NCBI GenBank assembly: GCA_003535455.1
Contig: DOHD01000013.1
Span: 4,533-11,009 of the forward strand
DNA: 6,477 nt
Reading direction: 5' to 3'
Source: Acidimicrobium sp.
Lineage (GTDB): Bacteria; Actinomycetota; Acidimicrobiia; Acidimicrobiales; Ilumatobacteraceae
Below, one piece after another: positions 1-5,586 of this stretch. Numbering within the stretch: position 1 is the first letter of the stretch; every line of letters starts with the position of its first letter. A program made the position numbers and the translations under genes. The notes beneath the pieces were generated by a model, which worked only from the letters and a program-made list of their open reading frames with translations, searched no databases and had not been told where the DNA came from.

Positions 1-879
1 TTTCCTGAGCCGGTAATTCACGTCGCGATCGAGCCAAAGACCAAGAACGACCAAGACAAACTCGGCAAGGCGTTGAAGTCATTGTCAGATGAAGACCCAA
101 CCTTCAGAGTGCGTACCGACGAAGAAACCGGTCAGACGGTTATTTCGGGAATGGGTGAGTTGCACCTCGAGATTCTTGTCGACCGAATGCAACGCGAGTT
201 CGCGGTTGACGCAACAGTTGGCAAGCCGCAAGTTGCCTATCGCGAAACAGTCACAAAGAAAATCGAGAACATCGAATACCGACACATCAAACAAACCGGT
301 GGTTCGGGTCAGTTCGCAGTTGTCAAAGTGACGATCGAGCCGAGTGGCCCGGGCGGCGGATATCAATTCGAAGACGAAATCACCGGCGGTCGAATTCCGC
401 GCGAATATATTCAGCCGGTGAATCAAGGCATTCAGTCGGCGCTCGATTCGGGTGTGCTCGCTGGTTATCCGACCGTGGATGTCAAAGTTTCATTGGTCGA
501 CGGTCAGTACCACGATGTTGACTCGAGCGAAATGGCATTCAAGATTGCCGGTCAAATGGTGTTTCGCAAGGCCGCACAGTTGGCCCGACCGATCTTGCTT
601 GAGCCGATCATGGCAGTAGAAGTAGTAACCCCAGAGGACTACATGGGTGACGTAATTGGCGACCTTTCAAGCCGCCGAGGCCGAATTGAAGGCATGGAAG
701 CCAATGGAAACGCACAAATCGTGCGCTCACAGGTTCCGCTTTCTGAAATGTTCGGATACAGTACAGACCTGCGTTCTCGCACTCAAGGGCGTGCGACTTA
801 CACGATGCAGTTTCATTCGTATCAGCAGGTGCCCGAAGCAATATCAACCGAAATCATCAAGCGCGTGCGCGGCGAATAA
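1..879 (+). CDS. fusA: Elongation factor G, C-terminal part (5' end outside window)
   Basis: This is the last 292 codons of EF-G, the GTPase that drives tRNA-mRNA translocation and, with RRF, ribosome recycling. The frame is open from base 1, which reads [13 protein letters not shown], a stretch just before domain III in the family. The fragment covers domain III (residues about 1-78, with GMGELHLEI), domain IV (from about 79, starting after GKPQVAYRE) and domain V (from about 195, with [18 protein letters not shown] and PLSEMFGY). Residue 171 is the His of YHDVDSSE, equivalent to the domain IV tip His583 of E. coli EF-G that matters for translocation. About 400 N-terminal residues, including the G domain, lie upstream. 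No frameshift is visible and the C-terminus has normal length. A 52-base gap without a clear terminator leads to tuf, so the two are probably co-transcribed as in the str operon. Confidence 0.98.
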   Translation, partial: FPEPVIHVAIEPKTKNDQDKLGKALKSLSDEDPTFRVRTDEETGQTVISGMGELHLEILVDRMQREFAVDATVGKPQVAYRETVTKKIENIEYRHIKQTGGSGQFAVVKVTIEPSGPGGGYQFEDEITGGRIPREYIQPVNQGIQSALDSGVLAGYPTVDVKVSLVDGQYHDVDSSEMAFKIAGQMVFRKAAQLARPILLEPIMAVEVVTPEDYMGDVIGDLSSRRGRIEGMEANGNAQIVRSQVPLSEMFGYSTDLRSRTQGRATYTMQFHSYQQVPEAISTEIIKRVRGE

Positions 880-931
880 CCGAGCAAGCCAAAGTTTCAA
901 AAGTAACCAGCAATAACAGGAGAGAAGAACA

Positions 932-2116
932 ATGAGCAAAGCGAAATTCGAGCGCAACAAGCCACACGTCAATATCGGCACGATGGGCCACATTGACCAC
1001 GGCAAAACGACTTTGACCGCGGCGATTTCAAAGACGCTTGCCAGCAAGGGTCTTGCCGACTACACACCTTTCGATCAAATCGACAAGGCTCCTGAAGAAA
1101 AAGCTCGTGGTATTACGATCTCGATCGCTCACATTGAATACAACACCGAGAACCGTCACTACGCACACGTCGACATGCCAGGTCACGCCGACTACATCAA
1201 GAACATGATCACCGGTGCCGCACAGGTAGACGGTGCAATCTTGGTGGTTGCTGCAACCGACGGCCCGATGCCACAGACTCGTGAGCACGTGTTGCTCGCA
1301 AAGCAAGTCGGTGTGCCATACATCGTCGTTGCTCTCAACAAAGCCGACATGGTTGACGACGAAGAAATGTTGCAACTTGTCGAAGAAGAAGTTCGCGATC
1401 TGCTTACTTCATATGAGTTCGACGGCAAAGGTTGCCCAGTTGTCCGTGTGTCTGCACTCAAAGCGCTTGAAGGCGATGCAGCATGGCAAGAAAAGATCAT
1501 GGAGCTCATGGCTGCATGCGACAAGTCAATTCCAGAGCCGAAGCGTGAACTTGACAAGCCGTTCTTGATGCCGATCGAAGACGTGTTCACGATCACTGGT
1601 CGTGGCACCGTAGTAACCGGCAAAGTTGAGCAAGGCAAAGTGCACACTGGCGACGAAATCGAAATCGTCGGTTTGCGTGACACGCAAAAGACTGTCTGCA
1701 CAGGCGTTGAAATGTTCCGCAAGTTGCTCGACGAAGGTCAAGCAGGCGACAACATCGGTGCACTTCTGCGAGGCACCAAGAAAGAAGAAGTTGAGCGAGG
1801 TCAGGTGCTTTGCGCCCCAGGTTCGATCACTCCACACACAAACTTTGAAGGTCAGGTCTACGTGTTGAAGAAAGAAGAAGGCGGACGCCACAAGCCTTTC
1901 TTCAACAACTACCGACCACAGTTCTTCTTTAGAACAACTGACGTAACCGGCACCGTCGAGTTGCCAAAGGGCACCGAGATGGTTATGCCTGGCGACAACG
2001 TGACGATGACAGTTGAACTCGGCAAGGCGATCGCGATGGACGAAGGTCTTCGCTTCGCAATTCGTGAAGGTGGCCGCACAGTTGGCGCCGGACGCGTAAC
2101 GAAGATTCTCAAGTAG
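932..2116 (+). CDS. tuf: Elongation factor Tu
   Basis: EF-Tu delivers aminoacyl-tRNA to the ribosomal A site as a GTP complex. The protein is full length (394 aa, the same as E. coli). The G domain carries G1 GHIDHGKT (19-26), the switch I Thr62 in GIT, G3 DMPGH (81-85, with catalytic His85), G4 NKAD (136-139) and G5 SALK (174-177). Domain 2 follows from about 210 ([21 protein letters not shown]) and domain 3 from about 300, ending [14 protein letters not shown]. The start is supported by AGGAGAG at 918-924, 7 bases before the ATG, and by alignment to the family N-terminus MSK.KFER.KPH. Two G-motif residues differ from E. coli: Ile for Val at 21 and Met for Cys at 82. The actinobacterial-type switch region and C-terminus support the taxonomic guess. 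Only one tuf copy lies in this window. Confidence 0.99.
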   Translation: MSKAKFERNKPHVNIGTMGHIDHGKTTLTAAISKTLASKGLADYTPFDQIDKAPEEKARGITISIAHIEYNTENRHYAHVDMPGHADYIKNMITGAAQVDGAILVVAATDGPMPQTREHVLLAKQVGVPYIVVALNKADMVDDEEMLQLVEEEVRDLLTSYEFDGKGCPVVRVSALKALEGDAAWQEKIMELMAACDKSIPEPKRELDKPFLMPIEDVFTITGRGTVVTGKVEQGKVHTGDEIEIVGLRDTQKTVCTGVEMFRKLLDEGQAGDNIGALLRGTKKEEVERGQVLCAPGSITPHTNFEGQVYVLKKEEGGRHKPFFNNYRPQFFFRTTDVTGTVELPKGTEMVMPGDNVTMTVELGKAIAMDEGLRFAIREGGRTVGAGRVTKILK

Positions 2117-2140
2117 ATCGTCGAGAACTGGTAAACGCTG

Positions 2141-2455
2141 ATGGCACAGAGCATTCGTATCCGTCTAAAGGCGTTTGATCATCAGAACATCGACGATTCT
2201 GCAAAGAAGATCGTTGAAACCGTCACTCGTACGAGTGCAACGGTGCGTGGGCCGATTCCTCTGCCGACAGACAAGCATCGTTTCACGGTCATTCGTGGAC
2301 CGCACGTCGACAAAGACTCGCGCGAGCACTTTGAGATGCGCATTCACAAGCGTCTGATCGACATCGTTGACCCGAACGCCAAGACAATCGACAGTCTGCA
2401 GCGCTTAGAGTTGCCTGCCGGCGTCGACATCGAAATCAAGATTCAAAACGCCTAA
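2141..2455 (+). CDS. rpsJ: 30S ribosomal protein S10
   Basis: S10 is a small-subunit head protein; in many bacteria (as NusE) it also joins NusB in transcription antitermination complexes. The 104-residue product has normal family length and the hallmark segments [10 protein letters not shown] (5-14), [16 protein letters not shown] (28-43), [17 protein letters not shown] (59-75) and [10 protein letters not shown] (91-100). [10 protein letters not shown] replaces the commoner IRSPHKYKDS, a mild divergence in the ribosome-facing loop. The gene starts 24 bases after the tuf stop, with only a weak purine patch (GAG at 2123-2125) upstream, so it is most likely read through from tuf and may depend partly on translational coupling. 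It is followed by a protease gene instead of rplC, so it is cut off from the rest of its usual operon. Confidence 0.98.
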   Translation: MAQSIRIRLKAFDHQNIDDSAKKIVETVTRTSATVRGPIPLPTDKHRFTVIRGPHVDKDSREHFEMRIHKRLIDIVDPNAKTIDSLQRLELPAGVDIEIKIQNA

Positions 2456-2517
2456 GAATTCGGTAAATTTCGTCACTACGACGAGTGTTTGGGTATCTTG
2501 GGTATTAGAAATTATTT
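2456..2517 (+). promoter_or_regulatory. AT-rich gap before the protease, with tandem TTGGGTAT repeat
   Basis: This 62-base gap has no recognisable Shine-Dalgarno sequence for the following ATG. It contains TTGGGTAT twice (2489-2496 and 2498-2505), one base apart. TATCTT at 2494-2499 fits a TANNNT -10 box and would place a transcript start about 12 bases before the protease ATG, but I see no good -35 at the right spacing. A small hairpin (CGTC 2471-2474 with GACG 2480-2483) follows rpsJ, without a T tract. A dedicated protease promoter here is plausible and unproven. Confidence 0.35.
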
Positions 2518-3729
2518 ATGAGCGATTTCAACCTCAACGAGAATTCGTCGCAGTTGCCGCCGCCACAGTTGCCAGCGCAATTAGAGATGTCGCCACAAGA
2601 TCACGACGACTCATCGTCGCATAATCACGTCGAAGATCGGCGATCTCCGCGACGCAGATTCGGTGTTGTATTTGTTGCCGCAGTGTTCGGTTTGTTCGGC
2701 GGCATCATCGGCACATATGTCGCCCAAGATGCAAATCTTGTTGATTTAAATAACGCCGAATCTACAACGCAGGTAACTTCGGCGCCTGTTGTTGTTGCAA
2801 GCGCAGACGAATCGAGCGGCGACTCGCTAATCGCAAAAGTTGCCGAACGTCTGGCCAACAGTGTCGTCACAATTTCAACTACGGTCAACGATGAAGCTGG
2901 TGGCGGTCGTGCTGTCGGCACGGGTGTCGTTTTGACATCTGATGGCGAGATCTTGACGAATGCACATGTGGTCGCCGATGCTTCTGAAGTGGTCGTGCGT
3001 TTCGCAGGCGAGACCGAGCCGCGGGCTGCAAAAATTCTGGCAAGCGATGCAGGCAACGATTTGGCATTGATCAAGGTCGATGCAAAGGGTCTCGTTGTGG
3101 CAACTTTTGCAAAACCTGGCAGCGTGCAAATTGGCGACACGGTTGTTGCGATTGGATACGCCTTGGCACTTGACGGCGGGCCGACGGTAACTTCGGGCAT
3201 CGTTTCGGCGTTGAAGCGCACGATCGAAACTGACTCGGGTGCGCTGAACAGTTTGATTCAAACTGATGCCGCGATTTCGTCGGGCAACTCGGGTGGGCCA
3301 CTGGTGAACCTCAAAGGTGAAGTGGTTGGTATAAATACCGCCGTTGCTAGAGGAGACTCAGAGTCGTCCGCCAACAACATTGGTTTTTCGATTTCGGTCG
3401 ACGAAGTTTTGATCGTGATCGAGCAGTTGCGCGAGCAGGCGAACGGTGCCGTGCGCAAAGAAGGTTTTCTTGGTGTTGGTTTGGCCGCACGTGAGGACGG
3501 CGGTCAAGGCGCGATCATCACAAATGTGCAGCCTGGCTCACCAGCAGATAAGGCCGGCATCTTGGTTGACGATGTGGTTTTAGCCGTTGACGGCGAACCG
3601 ATTGATGGTCAGGCTGGTTTGGTGGCTGCTATTCGTGATGCCGTACCTGGCCAAACGGTCAAAATCGAGATTTTTCGCGATGGTGAACGACTCACTTTTG
3701 AGGCGACATTGATTGCTCGCACCGAATAA
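2518..3729 (+). CDS. HtrA/DegP-family membrane-anchored serine protease with PDZ domain
   Basis: A 403-residue trypsin-fold protease of the HtrA/DegP/DegS type (peptidase family S1C). Order: a Pro/Ser/His-rich cytoplasmic N-terminus (1-40), an Arg cluster RRSPRRR (41-47), one hydrophobic anchor (about 48-68), a linker, the protease domain (about 103-305) and one PDZ domain (about 316-398, opening with the FLGV binding-loop motif at 317-320). The triad is intact: His150 in TNAHVV, Asp181 in NDLALI, Ser258 in GNSGGP. By the positive-inside rule the catalytic part faces outside the cytoplasmic membrane, where family members degrade or check misfolded proteins. One PDZ and one anchor resemble DegS or actinobacterial PepD/HtrA layouts. 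The ATG at 2518 is preferred because it gives the complete N-terminal tail; Met24 (ATG 2587) is the alternative and would keep the anchor. Family call is firm; substrate and subfamily are unknown. Its place between rpsJ and rplC is unusual. Confidence 0.95.
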   Translation: MSDFNLNENSSQLPPPQLPAQLEMSPQDHDDSSSHNHVEDRRSPRRRFGVVFVAAVFGLFGGIIGTYVAQDANLVDLNNAESTTQVTSAPVVVASADESSGDSLIAKVAERLANSVVTISTTVNDEAGGGRAVGTGVVLTSDGEILTNAHVVADASEVVVRFAGETEPRAAKILASDAGNDLALIKVDAKGLVVATFAKPGSVQIGDTVVAIGYALALDGGPTVTSGIVSALKRTIETDSGALNSLIQTDAAISSGNSGGPLVNLKGEVVGINTAVARGDSESSANNIGFSISVDEVLIVIEQLREQANGAVRKEGFLGVGLAAREDGGQGAIITNVQPGSPADKAGILVDDVVLAVDGEPIDGQAGLVAAIRDAVPGQTVKIEIFRDGERLTFEATLIARTE

Positions 3730-3736
3730 TTTCAAG

Positions 3737-3769
3737 CCTAAAAATATCCAATTTTCTTGGGTTTTTTGG
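3737..3769 (+). terminator. Putative weak intrinsic terminator after the protease
   Basis: Eight bases after the protease stop, a core stem ATCCAA/TTGGGT (3746-3751 with 3757-3762, one G-U pair, 5-base loop) is followed by a T run to 3767. An outer arm pairs CC and AAAAA (3737-3744) with TTTTT and GG (3762-3769), competing with the free T tract. The stem is AT-rich and weak. Its position between a finished gene and the next promoter candidate supports a terminator. Because of the A-rich left arm it could work in either direction. Confidence 0.45.
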
Positions 3770-3770
3770 T

Positions 3771-3799
3771 TTGGGGTCGTGATTCTGGGTGGATAGAGT
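3771..3799 (+). promoter_or_regulatory. Putative sigma-70-type promoter of the rplC operon
   Basis: TTGGGG (3771-3776) and TAGAGT (3794-3799) are separated by exactly 17 bases. TAGAGT fits the TANNNT -10 pattern typical of actinobacterial housekeeping promoters; the -35 keeps only the TTG of the consensus. The predicted start is near 3806, at the first base pairs of the first leader hairpin, which agrees with the structure of the leader. The promoter would serve rplC-rplD-rplW-rplB-rpsS and beyond. Confidence 0.5.
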
Positions 3800-3862
3800 A
3801 AACACTTCGTTCGTGGCCATGCATCGCGTGGTTTCAAACGAAGAGATCAATTCAAAAAATTG

Positions 3863-3913
3863 ATGTCTGTGTGCGCCCGCGAGTTTGCGGGTACCTCACA
3901 GCGAAAACGATAA
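3863..3913 (+). CDS. Possible 16-codon leader peptide (upstream ORF) in the rplC leader
   Basis: An ATG at 3863 opens a 16-codon frame, MSVCAREFAGTSQRKR, closed by TAA at 3911-3913. It overlaps hairpin H3 completely and ends 3 bases before hairpin H4, a layout like that of attenuator leader peptides. There is no convincing Shine-Dalgarno sequence (a purine patch AAGAGA at 3841-3846 is too far away) and the ATG lies in the 3' arm of hairpin H2, so translation is uncertain. The C-terminus is basic (QRKR). It could be a chance ORF. Confidence 0.2.
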   Translation: MSVCAREFAGTSQRKR

Positions 3914-3980
3914 GAGTGCTCCGTGCGGCCCAGGCCTGCGGAGCATTTGTGCGAATAAACGGATTATTTATAAACATTTC

Positions 3981-3989
3981 GAGAAAAGG
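3981..3989 (+). promoter_or_regulatory. rplC ribosome binding site, which sets the rplC start
   Basis: GAGAAAAGG ends 10 bases before the ATG at 4000 and is the only good Shine-Dalgarno candidate near it. Its AAGG (3986-3989) can pair with CCTT (3996-3999) directly before the start codon, a short 4-pair stem that might lower initiation. The site supports starting rplC at 4000 and not at the in-frame GTG at 3871. Confidence 0.65.
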
Positions 3990-3999
3990 TTTTGGCCTT

Positions 4000-4659
4000 A
4001 TGGCACAAAAAGCGATCGTCGGCGAAAAGGTCGGCATGACACAAGTATGGGGAGACGACCAACGCGTCGTGCCCGTAACGGTGTTGCGCATCGAACCTGC
4101 CCGAATTGTGCAGGTCAAAACAGGTTTGACTGATGGCTACACGGCATTGCAAGTCACTTACGGACAGCGCGATGTGAAGAAAATGAACAAAGCAGAAGCC
4201 GGACATTTTGCCCCGAAGAGTGGCGTGCGAAACGTGGCGGCAGGTCGTCGTCTTGTCGAGTTGCGTCTTGATTCAGTAGATGGTTTCGAAATCGGTCAAG
4301 AAATTAAAGTTGACACGCTCTCAGTTGGCGAGCGAGTTGACGTAACGGCTGTAAGTCGCGGTAAAGGTTTTGCCGGCACGATGAAGCGCCATAACTTCAA
4401 TGGACAAGGCGCGAGTCACGGTAACCACAAGCATCACCGAGCACCTGGCTCTATCGGTTCTTGCACATTTCCGGGTCGCGTTTTCAAAGGTTTGCGAATG
4501 TCGGGCCACATGGGACATCAACAAGTGACGACGCTGAATCTTGAAGTTGTGCAAGCAGATCTTGAGCGCAATTTGTTGCTCGTCAAGGGTTCGGTCCCTG
4601 GTCCAAACGGTGGCGTCGTGATCATTCGCAACGCCGTCAAGGGCGCGACCAAGGAGTAG
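4000..4659 (+). CDS. rplC: 50S ribosomal protein L3
   Basis: L3 is an early-assembling large-subunit protein whose central loop reaches towards the peptidyl-transferase centre. The 219-residue product begins MAQKAIVGEKVGMTQVW, the conserved family N-terminus, has the actinobacterial-looking central segment MKRHNFNGQGASHG (128-141) and the extended loop HRAPGSIGSCTFPGRVFKGLRMSGHMG (146-172), and ends NLLLVKGSVPGPNGG with a short basic tail. The same frame is open upstream to a GTG at 3871, which would add 43 residues; that extension is rejected because it precedes the conserved start and runs through the structured leader. The gene opens the downstream ribosomal cluster behind its own candidate promoter. 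The last codons carry AAGGAG (4651-4656), the binding site for rplD. Confidence 0.98.
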   Translation: MAQKAIVGEKVGMTQVWGDDQRVVPVTVLRIEPARIVQVKTGLTDGYTALQVTYGQRDVKKMNKAEAGHFAPKSGVRNVAAGRRLVELRLDSVDGFEIGQEIKVDTLSVGERVDVTAVSRGKGFAGTMKRHNFNGQGASHGNHKHHRAPGSIGSCTFPGRVFKGLRMSGHMGHQQVTTLNLEVVQADLERNLLLVKGSVPGPNGGVVIIRNAVKGATKE

Positions 4660-4661
4660 CC

Positions 4662-5282
4662 ATGGCAAAGATTGAAATGAAAAACGCCGCCGGTAAAAAA
4701 GCTGCATCCGTTGAAGTAGCAGACTCGGTGTTCGGTATCACGCCAAACATTCCTGTTATGCACCAAGTTGTAGTTGCTCAACTTGCTCATCGTCGTTCGG
4801 GTACGCAGAGCACCAAAGGACGTGCCGAAGTTAGCGGTGGTGGCAAGAAGCCGTTCAAACAAAAAGGCACTGGTAATGCTCGTCAAGGTTCAATTCGTGC
4901 ACCGCATTTCAGCGGTGGTGCAGTTGCCCTTGGACCAAAGCCGCGCAAATATTCGCAACGAACACCGAAGAAAATGGTGCAACTTGCGTTGCGCTCGGCG
5001 CTTTCAGACCGCATGAGCGAGAACAAAGTTGTGGTTGTCGAAGAGTGGGGCTTCTCAGAACCAAGCACGAAATCAGCCACAGCAGCCTTGAAGAGCCTCG
5101 GAGTCAACGAGCGCGTGCTGCTCGTGCTTGAGCGTAAAGACGAAGCCGCCTGGAAGAGTTTCAGAAATTTGAAAAACGTTCAAGTGTTGAGCACCGGCGA
5201 ACTTAACGCCTACGACATTTTGTGCAACGACTGGGTCGTCTTTACCAAGGCGAGCCTGCCGACAATGGAGGCCGCAAAGTGA
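4662..5282 (+). CDS. rplD: 50S ribosomal protein L4
   Basis: L4 binds 23S rRNA and lines the nascent-peptide exit tunnel with its long loop; in E. coli it also represses its own S10 operon. The 206 residues have normal length. The tunnel loop is clear at about 43-100: HRRSGTQSTKGRAEVSGGG, then KPFKQKGTGNARQGSIRAPHFSGG and GPKPRKYSQ. The globular C-terminal part (about 104-200) has ALRSALSDRM and a terminal LCNDWVVFTKASL. The ATG lies 2 bases after the rplC stop and 5 bases after AAGGAG inside rplC, so translational coupling is likely. L4 is the obvious candidate ligand if the rplC leader is autoregulatory, though that is inference. Confidence 0.98.
   Translation: MAKIEMKNAAGKKAASVEVADSVFGITPNIPVMHQVVVAQLAHRRSGTQSTKGRAEVSGGGKKPFKQKGTGNARQGSIRAPHFSGGAVALGPKPRKYSQRTPKKMVQLALRSALSDRMSENKVVVVEEWGFSEPSTKSATAALKSLGVNERVLLVLERKDEAAWKSFRNLKNVQVLSTGELNAYDILCNDWVVFTKASLPTMEAAK
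5267..5271 (+). promoter_or_regulatory. rplW ribosome binding site inside rplD
   Basis: GGAGG sits 7 bases before the GTG at 5279. This spacing decides the rplW start in favour of the GTG that overlaps the rplD stop codon (GTGA), and against an in-frame upstream start near 5222. Confidence 0.85.
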
Positions 5283-5569
5283 AAGACCCACGCGACATTA
5301 TTCTGCGACCAGTAGTCAGCGAAAAAAGCTATTCGTTGATCGACAAAGGCACCTACACTTTCGAAGTACATCCATTGGCGACAAAGCCAGAAATTCGCGA
5401 CGCAGTGCAATCAATTTGGGGCGTGAAAGTTCGGCGCGTCAACACGATCAACCGACTTGGCAAGCGTCGAATCACTCGTGGCACCAATCGCATCGGTGTT
5501 CGCGACGGCTCGAAGCATGCTCTTGTCACACTAGAAGCGGGCAATCAGATCCCGTTGTTTGAGAACTAG
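5279..5569 (+). CDS. rplW: 50S ribosomal protein L23
   Basis: L23 sits at the tunnel exit and is the docking site for trigger factor and the signal recognition particle. With the GTG start the product is 96 residues, normal for the family: [16 protein letters not shown] (3-18), [37 protein letters not shown] (26-62), then the basic loop and a C-terminal strand. Glu15 in VSEK matches the conserved Glu that contacts trigger factor in E. coli L23. The start codon overlaps the rplD stop in a GTGA arrangement, with GGAGG 7 bases upstream, so the two genes are probably coupled. A longer frame back to 5222 would add 19 residues read out of frame through the end of rplD; it has no family support. Confidence 0.97.
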   Translation: MKDPRDIILRPVVSEKSYSLIDKGTYTFEVHPLATKPEIRDAVQSIWGVKVRRVNTINRLGKRRITRGTNRIGVRDGSKHALVTLEAGNQIPLFEN

Positions 5570-5586
5570 ACAAAGGACGACTAAAG

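Larger units (their letters stand above)
3805..3999 (+). promoter_or_regulatory. Structured 5' leader of rplC
   Basis: About 195 bases before rplC contain four consecutive hairpins. H1 pairs CTTCGTT (3805-3811) with AACGAAG (3837-3843), with an inner stem CCATG/CGTGG (3817-3821 with 3827-3831). H2 pairs ATCAATT with AATTGAT (3846-3852 with 3858-3864). H3 pairs CTGTG with CACAG (3867-3871 with 3897-3901) and inside it CCCGC with GCGGG (3876-3880 with 3887-3891). H4 pairs TGCTCCG with CGGAGCA (3917-3923 with 3939-3945) and continues through GGC/GCC inside. An AT-rich stretch (3953-3979) then leads to the ribosome binding site. S10-type operons are autoregulated through mRNA leaders in some bacteria (by L4 in E. 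coli), so a regulatory role here is a reasonable inference. I do not recognise it as a known leader family. Confidence 0.55.

Noticed and set aside
1192..1722. 176-codon open frame on the - strand opposite tuf
   Set aside because: Shadow of EF-Tu coding sequence; Ser/Thr-rich product with no recognisable motif.
2468..2490. Small hairpin after rpsJ (CGTC with GACG) as a terminator
   Set aside because: The stem has only about 5 pairs and no T tract follows; it is not enough to call termination.
2625..3221. 198-codon open frame on the - strand opposite the protease
   Set aside because: It is antisense to a clearly coding gene with an intact triad, has low-complexity Thr/Ser/Ala-rich composition typical of a shadow frame, and resembles no family I know.
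893..3838. Shared GTTTCAAA octamer in the fusA-tuf gap (893-900) and in the rplC leader (3831-3838)
   Set aside because: Only 8 bases are shared and the flanks differ; two such matches are expected by chance in a window of this size.
3916..3948. Hairpin H4 as an intrinsic terminator of the protease transcript
   Set aside because: It is a strong stem but only three T residues follow before GTGCG, and it lies downstream of the better promoter candidate. A leader-structure role fits better.
3871..3999. 43-residue N-terminal extension of L3 in the same open frame, from a GTG at 3871
   Set aside because: The conserved L3 N-terminus begins at the ATG at 4000, with a suitable ribosome binding site, and the extension runs through hairpins H3 and H4. 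The open frame is most likely chance.
5222..5278. Upstream start for L23, adding 19 residues
   Set aside because: The extension lies out of frame within the end of rplD, whereas the GTG at 5279 has GGAGG at ideal spacing and gives the normal family length.
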